Of a DNA stretch of 64,000 nucleotides, positions 26,415 to 37,096 are shown piece after piece (positions within the stretch are counted from its first letter, which is position 1; every line of letters begins with the position of its first letter). The notes below the pieces were generated by a model. The model made no database searches, was not told the origin of the DNA, and worked only from the letters and a program-made list of their open reading frames with translations. The position numbers were made by a program, and so were the translations under genes. The stretch covers positions 1,091,601 to 1,155,600 of the forward strand of contig NZ_KB849717.1 of NCBI RefSeq assembly GCF_000368825.1. Direction: 5' to 3'. The DNA is from Acinetobacter ursingii DSM 16037 = CIP 107286. GTDB taxonomy: Bacteria; Pseudomonadota; Gammaproteobacteria; Pseudomonadales; Moraxellaceae.

Positions 26415-27590
26415 ATGGAGATGAATACTCCCGTAACTCAAGCCCCAATCAACTGGATTGCAATTTTTGCTTTAGTTTTTTTACCGATTGTCGCGGTTAT
26501 TGCGATCCCACTTTACGCTTATCACCATGATTTTAGCTTGGCATCATGGGTGAGTATGTTTGTACTTTTAGGTATGAGCAGTCTAGGTATTACGGCTGGT
26601 TATCATCGCCTGTGGGCACATCGCGCCTATGAAGCGACTTTACCGTTAAAAATCATCCTGATGATTATGGGAACCTTTGCGGTTCAAAACAGTATCCTTT
26701 TCTGGGCTTCAGGACACCGTACCCATCATCGCCATGTAGACGATATTGAAAAAGATCCATATTCCATCAAAAAAGGCTTCTGGTACGCACATCTTGGCTG
26801 GATGTTACGTGACTACCCAGCAGCAGAACCAAATTTCAAAAATGCACCAGATCTACTCAATGACAAACTGGTGATGTTCCAACACAAATATTACATTCCA
26901 CTGGTCATTGCGGTTCATGTCGTCATTCTGGGTGCTGTGGGTTGGGCTGTCGGTGATGTTTGGGGCGTCATGCTGTTAGGTGGTCTGGTTCGTTTAATTT
27001 TGAGCCATCATGTGACGTTCTTTATTAACTCACTGTGTCATATGTGGGGCAAACGTCCTTATACTGATGAAAACACGGCACGTGATAATTTCTGGCTCGC
27101 GATTGCAACTTGGGGTGAGGGTTATCATAACTACCATCATATCTTCCAATACGACTACCGTAATGGGGTGAAATGGTGGCAATATGACCCAACCAAATGG
27201 CTAATCTGGTCATGTTCAAAACTGGGCTTAGCGAAAAACTTGCGCCGTATTCCAAGTTTTAACATTCAAAAAGCTGAGTTAGCGATGCGTTTTAAATATG
27301 CAGAGCAAGATTTGGCTATCTATGGTCATGATGTCAACACTGACCTTGCTCAAATGAAGCAGCGTATTGCTCAAGAGTATGAGGCATTTACTCTGACACT
27401 TAATGACTGGGCGAAGTTGAAAGAACAAGAGTTGCATGCTAAAAAAGCCGCAATGGCAGAAAAGATTCATCAAATGGATCATAAACTTAAAGTCGATTTT
27501 CAATTACTCGAACATCGTTTAAGTCACCATCGCGAATGTCTGGAAACTTTGATGCGTAATGTCAAAAAACGCAATGCAGTTTCTGAATAA
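26415..27590 (+). CDS. Membrane acyl-CoA desaturase (delta-9 type)
   Basis: The protein (391 residues) has the three histidine boxes of membrane di-iron desaturases: HRLWAH, HRTHH and HNYHH, with two pairs of hydrophobic segments between about residues 12-70 and 155-195. It should introduce a double bond into saturated acyl chains. An AGGAG site lies 7 bases before the ATG. Residues ~280-391 form an added hydrophilic tail of strong coiled-coil character, rich in Glu, Gln and Lys, beyond the catalytic domain. A FabR/DesT-like palindrome upstream suggests control by unsaturated fatty-acid status. Confidence 0.92.
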   Translation: MEMNTPVTQAPINWIAIFALVFLPIVAVIAIPLYAYHHDFSLASWVSMFVLLGMSSLGITAGYHRLWAHRAYEATLPLKIILMIMGTFAVQNSILFWASGHRTHHRHVDDIEKDPYSIKKGFWYAHLGWMLRDYPAAEPNFKNAPDLLNDKLVMFQHKYYIPLVIAVHVVILGAVGWAVGDVWGVMLLGGLVRLILSHHVTFFINSLCHMWGKRPYTDENTARDNFWLAIATWGEGYHNYHHIFQYDYRNGVKWWQYDPTKWLIWSCSKLGLAKNLRRIPSFNIQKAELAMRFKYAEQDLAIYGHDVNTDLAQMKQRIAQEYEAFTLTLNDWAKLKEQELHAKKAAMAEKIHQMDHKLKVDFQLLEHRLSHHRECLETLMRNVKKRNAVSE

Positions 27591-27601
27591 TGATCATCAT
27601 C

Positions 27602-27628
27602 AGATGCTGATCTAATTCTTCAGCATCT
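27602..27628 (+). terminator. Hairpin just after the desaturase gene
   Basis: AGATGCTGA (27602-27610) pairs with TCAGCATCT (27620-27628); the following tract is pyrimidine-rich (TCTCC). It may act with the stronger terminator at 27642. Confidence 0.4.
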
Positions 27629-27641
27629 TCTCCTTATTCAT

Positions 27642-27680
27642 AAAGAAGCCCATCTTAAATAGATGGGCTTCTTTGTTTTT
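27642..27680. terminator. Bidirectional terminator between desaturase and relA
   Basis: A perfect 14-bp stem AAAGAAGCCCATCT (27642-27655) / AGATGGGCTTCTTT (27661-27674) with a 5-base loop is followed by GTTTTT. It can serve both convergent genes. Confidence 0.85.
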
Positions 27681-27700
27681 CATGGTTTCAGATATGAATT

Positions 27701-30007
27701 TTAATTGCCCTGTACCAAGCGACGGGCGCTAATAATTCCAGGTTGTTGCTCTAAACGTGCCAGCAAGCGAGATAACTGTGCCAAGCCTTTAACTTCAATC
27801 AACAGCTTCATATTGGCAATCCCATCGGCTTCAGAGATGGTATTGACCTGACGAATATTGATTTGATCTGAAAAAATCACTTGTGTCAGATCTTTGAGCA
27901 AGCCACGACGATCATAGGCATCAATCACAATCTGCACACTTTGACCACGAGTCGGCTGCATTTCCCAGTCTGCTTCAACTGCACGTTCAGGCTCATTCTT
28001 AATCATGCGCAAATAATCTGGGCAAGCTACTTTATGAATGCTCACGCCACGATTCAACGTAATATAACCACCGATGGATTCGCCATGCACAGGCTGACAG
28101 CACTGGGCAATGTGAAGTTCGACATTATCCAGACCATCAATCAAAATACCATGTGCAGACAGAGTATGACTAGCACGCGGATTCAGTGTCGGTTTAAGTA
28201 CCAGTTCAGGTTCGTCATTGTCCAGATGCATTTGACGATTGACCTGATTAATCAAGGCATGCAGACTAATGTCACCGCTGACCAATGCAACCAATATGTC
28301 ATCACCTGTTTTCAGGTTAAAGTGTGATGAATAATCGTTGAGATCAATACTTTTTGGATGAATCGCCAAACGTGCCAATTCTTTATTCAGAATTTCACGA
28401 CCGACTTCCAGATTTTTACTACGATCCTGCTGTCTAAACCAATGGCGTAACTTATCACGCGCACGAGCAGTTTTAATATAACCCAGAGAGTTCACCAACC
28501 AGTCACGATTCGGTTCACGATCTTTTTTGGTTAAAATCTCAACCTGCTCACCTGTTTTTAAGGCATATGTGAGGGGCACGTAACGCTGATTCACCCGCGC
28601 GGCATAACACTTGTTACCCACTTCGGTATGTACATGATAGGCAAAGTCTAAAACGGTAGAACCACGCGGTAATTCCTTAATATCCCCATCACGACTAAAC
28701 ACATAAATCTTTTCAAAGTCTTCAAAATTTTGAAGATCTTCTAAATTTTCTGATTCATCGTCATGCTTATGGACATTACTTTCATTACGTTCCTGATAAT
28801 GCTCCAACACCGCTCTAAGAGAATGTAATCGATGATTAAAAGAATGATCTGTGGTTTTAGAGCCTTCTTTGTAATTAAAGTGCGAACATACCCCTAGCTC
28901 AGCTTCTTCATGCATTTCATAGGTACGAATTTGCACTTCCAGTGATTTATTTTCGGCAATCACCGCGGTATGCAAAGAACGATAACCATTGGCTTTCGGG
29001 TTGGTAATATAGTCATCAAATTGATGCGGAATATGCCGCCAAATTTGATGAACAATCCCTAATGAGTGATAGCATTCTGGAATGCTCTTGACTAAAACAC
29101 GTAACGCGCGAATATCATACAATTGATCGAAACTTAAGTTTTTACTCTTCATTTTCCGATAAATTGAATAAATATGTTTAACCCGCCCTGTAATCTCAGA
29201 CTCAATCCCATGTTCCGCAAGCTCAGTCTTGAGCTTATCAATCACAAACTGAATGTAATGCTCACGCTCAAGACGTTTTTCATTAAGTAAAGATGCAATT
29301 TCTTTATAACGATCTGGCGCTAAATAGCGAAATGCTAAATCTTCCAGTTCCCATTTCAGTTGGGCAATTCCCAGACGATGTGCCAAAGGAGAATAAATGG
29401 TTAAAATTTCACGTGCTACACGTTCCTGACGTTCACGAGATGACGTCGCCAGCTCACGTAATGCCAGTGTACGTTCCGCCAATTTAATCAATACAACACG
29501 GACATCTTCAGTCACTGAAATCAGCATCTTATAAATGCCACTTAAATGTTCGCGCTGATTGTTATTAAAGTGATCTTCAAGACGTTTGTTTTTTTCAATT
29601 AATTCAGACAGTTTACCCATCGCCAAAGTGCCTTTGACGAGGTTATAAACCTGCTCTCCAAATTTTTTCTGAATTTCTTCCAGTATAATGACATTTTCAC
29701 GGACACAACGGTACAGCATCGCTGCACACAGAGTATCTTCGTCGACATGTAAATGTGCCAAAATATCAGCCATTCCAATGCCTGTTGAAAAGGTATTGGA
29801 TGAATGGTGCGTATTTAGGGTCAACTCTTTTTGTAAAATAAGATAAGCAATCTCTTCAAGCTTGGTTAGCTCTGCCCCGTCTAAAATATCACGAACGCGA
29901 TCCAGCCATGCTGCCAGTTCACGTTGTGCTTCTTCGGCATGTTCTACAGTCGTTTCATCTGACAACTCAATTAGTCGTTCAGGTAGCTGTTCACGTACTG
30001 TGACCAT
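27701..30007 (-). CDS. relA: (p)ppGpp synthetase RelA
   Basis: The 768-residue RelA/SpoT homologue has an N-terminal HD-fold region, a synthetase domain with YDIRALRVLV and the NPKANGYRSLHT loop, then TGS and C-terminal ACT domains. The HD catalytic residues are missing: where SpoT has LLHDVVEDT this protein reads MLYRCVREN. The synthetase carries QFDDY, the acidic xFDD form of RelA rather than the RxKD form of SpoT. So it is a ribosome-linked ppGpp synthetase without hydrolase activity. AGGAG lies 6 bases before the ATG. It is last in the cysM-exonuclease-rlmD-relA gene line. Confidence 0.93.
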   Translation of the reverse strand: MVTVREQLPERLIELSDETTVEHAEEAQRELAAWLDRVRDILDGAELTKLEEIAYLILQKELTLNTHHSSNTFSTGIGMADILAHLHVDEDTLCAAMLYRCVRENVIILEEIQKKFGEQVYNLVKGTLAMGKLSELIEKNKRLEDHFNNNQREHLSGIYKMLISVTEDVRVVLIKLAERTLALRELATSSRERQERVAREILTIYSPLAHRLGIAQLKWELEDLAFRYLAPDRYKEIASLLNEKRLEREHYIQFVIDKLKTELAEHGIESEITGRVKHIYSIYRKMKSKNLSFDQLYDIRALRVLVKSIPECYHSLGIVHQIWRHIPHQFDDYITNPKANGYRSLHTAVIAENKSLEVQIRTYEMHEEAELGVCSHFNYKEGSKTTDHSFNHRLHSLRAVLEHYQERNESNVHKHDDESENLEDLQNFEDFEKIYVFSRDGDIKELPRGSTVLDFAYHVHTEVGNKCYAARVNQRYVPLTYALKTGEQVEILTKKDREPNRDWLVNSLGYIKTARARDKLRHWFRQQDRSKNLEVGREILNKELARLAIHPKSIDLNDYSSHFNLKTGDDILVALVSGDISLHALINQVNRQMHLDNDEPELVLKPTLNPRASHTLSAHGILIDGLDNVELHIAQCCQPVHGESIGGYITLNRGVSIHKVACPDYLRMIKNEPERAVEADWEMQPTRGQSVQIVIDAYDRRGLLKDLTQVIFSDQINIRQVNTISEADGIANMKLLIEVKGLAQLSRLLARLEQQPGIISARRLVQGN

Positions 30008-30034
30008 ACCATTCTCCTATGGTGATACTCATTT

Positions 30035-31423
30035 TTAATCGTTTAGCTCTTTCATTTTTTCAAATAAAGCAATAGATTCAACATGACCCGTATGAGTAAA
30101 CATGTCCATCACCCCTGCTTTTTTTAATTGGTAACCATGCTCAGCCAGTACACTTGCATCCCTTGCCAGTGTTGCTGGATTACACGATACATAAACGATT
30201 CTTTTTGCTCCAAAGTTCGGAATGTACTGCATAACTTCATATGCACCCGCACGTGGAGGGTCTATCAATAATGCATCAAATCCCTGTTTTGCCCAAGAAT
30301 GATGCGAAAAATCTTTTGTTAAATCTTGTGAATAGAACTCAACTTGTGAAATTTCATTACGTTTCGCATTTTCTGTTCCACGTTGTACCATGTCCTCACT
30401 ACCTTCTACTCCCACCACTCGCCCAGTTGTTCCAACACAACGTGCCAGCGGTAAAGTAAAGTTACCCAAACCACAGAATAAATCGAGCACGCGCTCACCC
30501 TGTCGTAGCTGTAGCAATTCACATGCCAATTGTACCATCTGTTGGTTTACACTTGGGTTAACTTGCGTAAAATCAAGCGGCGAAAACGCAAAATTTAAGT
30601 CAAATTCAGGCAAGCTGTAATGCAGACGCATCTCTGCTTGTTCATCCACGCGTTTTAAACTGCTCGCAAAGCTTTTAGATTGCAGATAAAGCTGCCAACC
30701 TTTTTGTTTTACAAAACCCAGTAGTTGATCTATATCGTTATGAGCGAGCGGCTCGACATGGCGAACCAAGAGTGCAATCTCTGAATCTCCCATCGCCAAC
30801 TCTATATGACCAATACTGCCTTTGCCTTTTAGACTTTGCAGTAATTGTTTTAATTCAGGTAAAGCCTCTGACAACCATACTTGCAGAATTGGACAAGTAC
30901 CAATCGAGATTAAACGATTACTTTGATGCTCCCGAAAGCCCATTATTAACTGCTTTTTGGCAGGCAAATAACGCACACCGATACGCGCCCGATGTCGGTA
31001 ATCCTGCTGCGCTGAACGCAAAGGAGGCAACCACTGCGTCGCTTGCAATCCACCAAAATGTTGCAAATGTGACTTCAATACATTCTGTTTTAACTGAATC
31101 TGTTCATTCGGATCTATATGCTGCATGCTACAACCGCCACAAATGCCATAATGAGGACAAATCGGGGCTACACGCAATGAAGAAGGTTCACTCAACAATT
31201 CGAGCATTTCCCCTTCTTCCAGACGTTTGGTTTCATGCGTGATTTTGGCGCGAACGATTTCACTCGGCAGCGCATAGCGGATAAAAACTTTTTTACCTGT
31301 TTTGGCTTCAGGATGTTCTACATCTGTTCCAAAATGCGCAATACCACGCCCCTCATGCGATAAGGACTCGACCTGAAAAGTGTACACAGGAGATTGAGCA
31401 GAAGGTTTAGTGGCGTGTTTCAA
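30035..31423 (-). CDS. rlmD: 23S rRNA (uracil-1939-C5)-methyltransferase RlmD
   Basis: The protein (462 residues) begins with a TRAM domain, then a four-cysteine iron-sulfur motif ([10 protein letters not shown] plus a later Cys in GTCPIL), and a Rossmann methyltransferase domain with [19 protein letters not shown] and the catalytic [12 protein letters not shown]. The only fitting start is a TTG at 31423 with AGG 8 bases upstream. It lies 8 bases after the exonuclease gene and 27 bases before relA, the same neighbourhood as in Pseudomonas. Confidence 0.95.
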   Translation of the reverse strand: MKHATKPSAQSPVYTFQVESLSHEGRGIAHFGTDVEHPEAKTGKKVFIRYALPSEIVRAKITHETKRLEEGEMLELLSEPSSLRVAPICPHYGICGGCSMQHIDPNEQIQLKQNVLKSHLQHFGGLQATQWLPPLRSAQQDYRHRARIGVRYLPAKKQLIMGFREHQSNRLISIGTCPILQVWLSEALPELKQLLQSLKGKGSIGHIELAMGDSEIALLVRHVEPLAHNDIDQLLGFVKQKGWQLYLQSKSFASSLKRVDEQAEMRLHYSLPEFDLNFAFSPLDFTQVNPSVNQQMVQLACELLQLRQGERVLDLFCGLGNFTLPLARCVGTTGRVVGVEGSEDMVQRGTENAKRNEISQVEFYSQDLTKDFSHHSWAKQGFDALLIDPPRAGAYEVMQYIPNFGAKRIVYVSCNPATLARDASVLAEHGYQLKKAGVMDMFTHTGHVESIALFEKMKELND

Positions 31424-31431
31424 GAGAAGAC

Positions 31432-32277
31432 CTAATGATTTGATGAGTTGGGTGATGAGTCGTGAGAGTTTGAAGAAAAATAATGTTGCGTGAATGGAGT
31501 ATGATGACTAGCCTGTTGCCAAACCTGTAAAAATTCATGGTGTTGCGATTGTTGCTGTAAGTAATGAATGGTCGCCTGAATCCACTGTTCATGATCCTGT
31601 GGCAACAATTGACCCTTGAGTAACAACCAACGTAGATAAATCAGCCAGGTATTGAGTACATCACCTTCACAGTAACTGGTCAGTTTCAGCCATTGTTCAT
31701 GTTGAACATAACTTGGTACATGATAACCCGATTCTCCACGTTTTCCGGGAAAGCCAAGCAAACATGCGATATCGTCCAATTTCTGAAAATTGCGACCATT
31801 AAACATTGCCATGACATCCATCACATCGATATGCCGATGATGATAACGATTCTGGTAGTTATTATAACGCTTTTGCGTATCTAACTCACCCTGATCAAAT
31901 AAACTGGGTGCAGACAAACCATGATACATGGCGCGAAACAGAATCACAGGCAAGTCAAATTGCGAACCATTCCAACTGACTAAGTTCGGATGACGTTTAT
32001 CAAAAATAGAGAGAAATTTGGCTAAAATCTCAGCTTCAGAATAATGTTCCTGACTAAAGGAAAACAGCCTTAAACCATGCTCATCCACCCATAAACCAGA
32101 AATACAGACAATTTCATGTAAGGGCAAACGCTGAAAATCCATGCCAGATTCCTGACGGCGAATTTTGCTCAGCGCCTGTTCCAGATCATCATCAGGCAGA
32201 TCCAAATGATATAAATGCGCCCCCGCCTTTAAATCGGTCAAGGTTTCAATATCAAAAACCAGTGTCGGAAAGCGCAT
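31432..32277 (-). CDS. 3'-5' exonuclease of the DNA polymerase B exo2 family
   Basis: The ATG at 32277 gives 281 residues beginning [13 protein letters not shown]; the open frame extends into cysM but that part is not conserved-looking. The DEDDy exonuclease motifs are visible: FDIETL (Exo I), [12 protein letters not shown] (Exo II) and a [10 protein letters not shown] (Exo III) block. It resembles the predicted PolB-like 3'-5' exonucleases (PF10108). The Ser/His/Asn-rich tail has no clear role. It lies between cysM and rlmD in one gene line; its DNA or RNA substrate is unknown. Confidence 0.85.
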   Translation of the reverse strand: MRFPTLVFDIETLTDLKAGAHLYHLDLPDDDLEQALSKIRRQESGMDFQRLPLHEIVCISGLWVDEHGLRLFSFSQEHYSEAEILAKFLSIFDKRHPNLVSWNGSQFDLPVILFRAMYHGLSAPSLFDQGELDTQKRYNNYQNRYHHRHIDVMDVMAMFNGRNFQKLDDIACLLGFPGKRGESGYHVPSYVQHEQWLKLTSYCEGDVLNTWLIYLRWLLLKGQLLPQDHEQWIQATIHYLQQQSQHHEFLQVWQQASHHTPFTQHYFSSNSHDSSPNSSNH

Positions 32278-32308
32278 AATAATCTCTAAATAGTACTCGT
32301 TAAAATGT

Positions 32309-33238
32309 TTATTCAGGATCTTGCACAGAGAACAGACCTGTTGATAAATAACGATCGCCACGGTCACAGATAATGCAGACAATCACAGCATCAGGCTGTT
32401 CTTCTGCAATTTTGAGCGATGCCCAAACCGCACCACCCGATGATGTTCCTGCACTAATGCCTTCTTCACGCGCTAGACGACGCATGGTTTTTTCAGCTTC
32501 AATCTGTGGAATATCGATAATACGATCTACGCGAGATGCATCAAAAATTGTCGGCAAATATTCTTTTGGCCAACGGCGGATTCCCGCAATACTAGACCCT
32601 TCAGAAGGCTGTAAACCCACGATTTGAATCTCTGGATTTTGCTCTTTTAAGTACTTGGATACGCCCATGATGGTACCCGTGGTTCCCATCGAGCTGACAA
32701 AATGGGTAATTTTACCACCTGTTTGTTCCCAGATTTCAGGGCCAGTGGTTAAGTAATGTGCTTCGACATTATCAGGATTACCAAATTGATTTAAGACTAA
32801 ACCCTGACCTTCGGTCTGCATTTGCAAAGCTAAATCACGTGCGCCTTCCATGCCTTGTTGCTGAGTCACTTCAATTAACTCCGCACCATAAGCCAGCATC
32901 GCATCTTTACGTTCCTGACTCATGTTATTGGGCATGATCAATTTCATTTTATAGCCGCGCATCGCGGCAACCATCGCCAGTGCAATTCCAGTATTGCCAC
33001 TGGTGGCTTCAATTAAAGTGTCGCCAGGTTTAATCTGACCGCGTTTTTCAGCCTGCATAATCATATTATAAGCAGGTCGGTCTTTCACAGAACCAGCGGG
33101 ATTATTACCCTCGAGTTTTGCCAATACTGTCGTTCGGCTATTTTTGGCTAAACGCTGTAAACGAACCAGAGGCGTTTTACCTACATAGTGATCCAGTAAA
33201 AATTCATCGGCAAAAAAATTAGGTTCTGTATTACTCAT
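32309..33238 (-). CDS. cysM: Cysteine synthase B (O-acetylserine sulfhydrylase) CysM
   Basis: CysM makes cysteine from O-acetylserine and sulfide or thiosulfate with PLP. The 309-residue protein has NPAGSVKDRPA with the PLP lysine, the EATSGNTGIALA substrate loop, and the SSMGTTGTIMG phosphate loop. The GISAGTSSGGA block near the C terminus is also typical. AGG lies 8-9 bases before the ATG at 33238. It is divergent from gacS. Confidence 0.94.
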   Translation of the reverse strand: MSNTEPNFFADEFLLDHYVGKTPLVRLQRLAKNSRTTVLAKLEGNNPAGSVKDRPAYNMIMQAEKRGQIKPGDTLIEATSGNTGIALAMVAAMRGYKMKLIMPNNMSQERKDAMLAYGAELIEVTQQQGMEGARDLALQMQTEGQGLVLNQFGNPDNVEAHYLTTGPEIWEQTGGKITHFVSSMGTTGTIMGVSKYLKEQNPEIQIVGLQPSEGSSIAGIRRWPKEYLPTIFDASRVDRIIDIPQIEAEKTMRRLAREEGISAGTSSGGAVWASLKIAEEQPDAVIVCIICDRGDRYLSTGLFSVQDPE

Positions 33239-33392
33239 GATCTACACCTAAATCGAGGTGCGGCTATTGTATGAAAAAATGACCTTTACTGCACCCATTT
33301 CGCAGGCTTTTTCTTGAAAATGCTGAAAGCCTCGCCAGTTTATGACAAAGCCGTGTTAATATGCCGATCAAAGAGATAGATCTGATCGGGCT

Positions 33393-36188
33393 ATGTCAAA
33401 TTTCAATAAAAAGTTATCCAAACGCTTACATCTGAATCATGCTTATGGTCAACTCATTGCCTTGATTTTTGTCCCGATCATGGTATTGACAGGCGTTGGC
33501 ACTGTACTGGTGTTAAATGAAACCAGTAATTCAGCCAAATTACAGCAACGTCATGCCGCAGCCGCATTATTAACCCGTTATCAGCGTACATCCGAAGATT
33601 TATTGAAACTGGTCACATTGCGTCCAGATCAATACGATCATGCCCAGTCCATCATGCAAAGCATGTTTGCTGAACGGAATTTACAACGCGCAGCTATTAT
33701 TGATGCTCAAGGACAAGTGCAACTCAGCATCGGTTATCGTGATACTCGTTTTTGGCCAAGCATTCCAGACTTGGTTTTTTTTGGCCCCATCAAACATAAT
33801 CATAATAGTATTTATGGGCTTAAACTTCAGAGTGCACAACAACCCACTTGGCTTGTGGTTGAAATGGACAATCAACCTTTGCAACTGGCACGTTATCGAG
33901 TGTTTACGGTTTTAGTGATTACAGGGCTGATTACTCTGCTATTGCTGTTGTTATGTCTCAATTTTTACTCGCGACGCTGGATCGCGCCGATGTATGAAAT
34001 TCGGATGCAACTACAACGTCTGAATGCCGATACACTTGATCAACACATGGTGATCAATAGTACCGGCGAATTACGACTGTTACAGCGTGATATTGCCAAT
34101 ATGGTGAAACGCCTGCATTTCAGCTTTTTAGAACTTAAAGAACATACTGAACAAACTGAAGATGATTTAAGACGCACACTGGATACGCTTGAAGTTCAAA
34201 ATATTACCTATCGACAAGCACGTGATCAGGCGATTTCAGCCAATCAGGCCAAATCGGTTTTTCTTGCCAATATCAGCCATGAACTACGTACGCCATTAAA
34301 CAGTATTGATGGTTTTATTCATCTAATGTTGCGTCAACAAAATCTAAATAATGAGCAAAGCCTGTATTTACAAACCATTCGTAAATCGTCTGCACATTTA
34401 TTGGCCTTGATTAATGATGTATTGGATTTTTCCAAAATCGATGCCGGCAAGCTTGAGCTTGAAACCGCGTCGTTTGATCTGGAAGAAGCGATTTTTGATG
34501 TCATGGATATGTTGTCGCCTTTGGCGGCGCAAAAGCATATCGATATGGCATTTTATTTTGATGACCAGATTCCACCCCATGTGATTGGGGATGTTTTACG
34601 TTTTAAACAGATCCTGACCAACCTGATTTCTAACGCAATTAAATTTACCCCTGATGGTGAAATTATTGTTCGGGTAAGACTCGAACATGATGATATTGGA
34701 CAATGTCTAATTCACTTTAGCGTGCAAGACAGCGGGATTGGTTTAAGCGGAACCGATCGTAAAAAACTGTTTGAGTCTTTCTCTCAAGGTGATGCTTCCG
34801 TCACCCGCCAGTTTGGTGGCACTGGACTTGGGCTGGCAATTTCTAAACAACTTGTCCATCTCATGCACGGCCAAATTGGGTTTGAAGATAATCAGGAACG
34901 CGCGCCCACTGAAAAAGGTTCAACATTCTGGTTTACCGCCTTGTTCCAAGTGGAGGAGGATTATCAGATCGTGCATCCACAATTTTCACACTTACATGTG
35001 GTGTCTTTTCTGGCGCATCCTGCCACTGCAAATATCCTACGCCATTATCTTGAAAACTATCAGGTACAACATACCGAAGCACAATCTATTCTGGATCTGT
35101 TCAGCCGCTTGAATAGCCTAAAATCCGCAGATAATACCTGGTTAATTGTCGATCATAGTGGCGATACAGAAGCCTTGCTCAAAGAAATTCGCAGTCGCTA
35201 TACAGGTAATCTCGCAGTCTATGGTTATCAAATGGCGCTTGAGCCAAATATGCTGCATGAATATCGAGCTAGACCACTGTATCAGCCGCTGAGTCGTGCT
35301 GCCTTGATTCAACTGTTGAGCAATCAGCCTATTTTTGAACCTGAGCATGAGCAATTCAATGGTCAGGGCTTACACGTACTGGCGGTAGATGATCATTTAC
35401 CCAATTTGATTGTACTCGAAGCATTACTGGGTGAACTCAACGTGAAAACCACCAAAGCCCTCAGTGGTCAGGAAGCCTTGAGTATTATTGAAAATCGTCT
35501 TGAGCGTGATGAAAAACCATTTGATATTGTGTTTATGGATATTCAAATGCCTGTCATGTCAGGGATTGATACCACTCGCGCGATTCGTTCATTGGAATCG
35601 ACATTAGATGGCAAAATGCGCTTACCGATTATTGCTTTAACTGCACACGCACTATCGGATGAAAAACAAAAATTACTGAAAGTCGGGATGGATGATTACG
35701 TCACTAAACCGATTCAGATTGAACAAATTATTCAAATCCTGAATGAATGGACTAAAAATAATTTTGCCAGCAATACCAGACCTGAAAACACCATTTTGAT
35801 GGATGCGCTTGATCCCACAATTTTAGATTGGCAGCAAAGCTTACAACTTGCAGCCAACAAAGAAGATCTGGCGCAAGATTTACTTAGAATGCTCGTAGAT
35901 AGCTTTGATACTGAACTTAATGAAATGCAACAGTTGATCGAACTGGAAGACTTCCCGCAACTGGAACATGTGTTGCATCGTCTTTATGGTGCAACTCGCT
36001 ATGTCGGGACACCAAAATTACAACATGTCACTGGCAACTTTGAACAATTCGTTTCAACCTTGAGAAAAGAACGCCGTCGTGCCGATGACGCTTTCATTCA
36101 AGAGGTATTAAATCGTTTTGAGGAACTTCAACTCAGTATTCGTGAAGTTGAGAGTGCAGCACAACAAATTTTAAATACCACGTCTTAG
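33393..36188 (+). CDS. gacS: Hybrid sensor histidine kinase GacS/BarA
   Basis: The 931-residue tripartite kinase has transmembrane segments at about 20-43 and 170-193 flanking a periplasmic part, a HAMP region, then a HisKA domain with phospho-acceptor H296 (ISHELRTPLN), an HATPase domain, a receiver domain with D716 (MDIQMPVMSG) and a C-terminal Hpt domain with H862 (HRLYGATRYVG). This His-Asp-His relay is the GacS/BarA layout that drives GacA and small RNAs of the Csr/Rsm system. It is divergent from cysM, as in Pseudomonas. There is no strong ribosome site before the ATG. Confidence 0.93.
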   Translation: MSNFNKKLSKRLHLNHAYGQLIALIFVPIMVLTGVGTVLVLNETSNSAKLQQRHAAAALLTRYQRTSEDLLKLVTLRPDQYDHAQSIMQSMFAERNLQRAAIIDAQGQVQLSIGYRDTRFWPSIPDLVFFGPIKHNHNSIYGLKLQSAQQPTWLVVEMDNQPLQLARYRVFTVLVITGLITLLLLLLCLNFYSRRWIAPMYEIRMQLQRLNADTLDQHMVINSTGELRLLQRDIANMVKRLHFSFLELKEHTEQTEDDLRRTLDTLEVQNITYRQARDQAISANQAKSVFLANISHELRTPLNSIDGFIHLMLRQQNLNNEQSLYLQTIRKSSAHLLALINDVLDFSKIDAGKLELETASFDLEEAIFDVMDMLSPLAAQKHIDMAFYFDDQIPPHVIGDVLRFKQILTNLISNAIKFTPDGEIIVRVRLEHDDIGQCLIHFSVQDSGIGLSGTDRKKLFESFSQGDASVTRQFGGTGLGLAISKQLVHLMHGQIGFEDNQERAPTEKGSTFWFTALFQVEEDYQIVHPQFSHLHVVSFLAHPATANILRHYLENYQVQHTEAQSILDLFSRLNSLKSADNTWLIVDHSGDTEALLKEIRSRYTGNLAVYGYQMALEPNMLHEYRARPLYQPLSRAALIQLLSNQPIFEPEHEQFNGQGLHVLAVDDHLPNLIVLEALLGELNVKTTKALSGQEALSIIENRLERDEKPFDIVFMDIQMPVMSGIDTTRAIRSLESTLDGKMRLPIIALTAHALSDEKQKLLKVGMDDYVTKPIQIEQIIQILNEWTKNNFASNTRPENTILMDALDPTILDWQQSLQLAANKEDLAQDLLRMLVDSFDTELNEMQQLIELEDFPQLEHVLHRLYGATRYVGTPKLQHVTGNFEQFVSTLRKERRRADDAFIQEVLNRFEELQLSIREVESAAQQILNTTS

Positions 36189-36277
36189 CACAGCGGTTTT
36201 CAATGTGACTGAGCTGTCATTTTTCCATGATTGGCTCATGTTATGCTGCGTACATAAATAAAATCAAAGGAATACAC

Positions 36278-37066
36278 ATGGCGCTTCTCAATGTCAGCAA
36301 TCAAAATGGTATCGTCACAGTTCGCCTGAATCGACCAGAAAAACGCAATGCCATGAGCTTTGCTTTACTGCGTGAACTGGTCAGCACTGCAAAAAAAATT
36401 GAAAAAGACCGTCGTGTACGTTGTGTCATTCTAACAGGTGAGGCACAAGTCTTTAGCGCAGGCATTGATCTGGCTGACTTAAACGCACCTAAAAACAGCC
36501 TGTATGCTGCATGGGAGCTAATAAAACCCGGACAAAGCCTTTTTCAAAAAGCCTTTTTGGTATGGCAGAACCTGCCTGTTCCTGTGATTGCGGCAATTGA
36601 AGGTTATTGCTTTGGGGCAGGTATGCAACTGGCGCTTGCCGCAGATATTCGTATTGCACAGCCAGAAACCAAAATGTCGATTATGGAAAGTCGTTGGGGA
36701 CTTGTTCCAGATATGGGACTGACTCGCACGATTAAAGGATTGGTCGGTGTAGATTTAGCGAAAGAATTAACGCTAACTGCGCGTATTTTTGATGCAGATT
36801 ATGCCAAAGAAATTGGTCTGGTCACCCATCTTTCTGAAAATCCACTGGAACGTGCGAATCAGTTGGCACTTGAACTCATACAGCGTTCTCCTGACGCATT
36901 AACAGCAGCAAAACGGGTTTTAGATGCGATGGAACACGAACCGAAAAAAGCATTACGTTTGGAAAAACTTTGGCAGCTTAAATTGATTCTCGGTAAAAAT
37001 AGTCGTTTGGCACGTCAAAAGGACAAACATCCTGAAACTGAATTTTTGCCGCGCCAATACAAATAG
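36278..37066 (+). CDS. Crotonase / enoyl-CoA hydratase family protein
   Basis: The ATG at 36278 has an AAGGA site 7 bases upstream and gives 262 residues. The crotonase oxyanion-hole segments are present: AQVFSAGIDLADL and GYCFGAGMQLALAADIRIA, followed by the ESRWGLVPDMG helix. The Asp in the second segment suggests enoyl-CoA hydratase/isomerase-like chemistry, but the exact substrate cannot be read. It is followed closely by a hydroxyacid dehydrogenase and a Hyi-like isomerase, probably one operon. Confidence 0.88.
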   Translation: MALLNVSNQNGIVTVRLNRPEKRNAMSFALLRELVSTAKKIEKDRRVRCVILTGEAQVFSAGIDLADLNAPKNSLYAAWELIKPGQSLFQKAFLVWQNLPVPVIAAIEGYCFGAGMQLALAADIRIAQPETKMSIMESRWGLVPDMGLTRTIKGLVGVDLAKELTLTARIFDADYAKEIGLVTHLSENPLERANQLALELIQRSPDALTAAKRVLDAMEHEPKKALRLEKLWQLKLILGKNSRLARQKDKHPETEFLPRQYK

Positions 37067-37096
37067 ATAGATATACATGTCGATAAGGAAGCCAAT

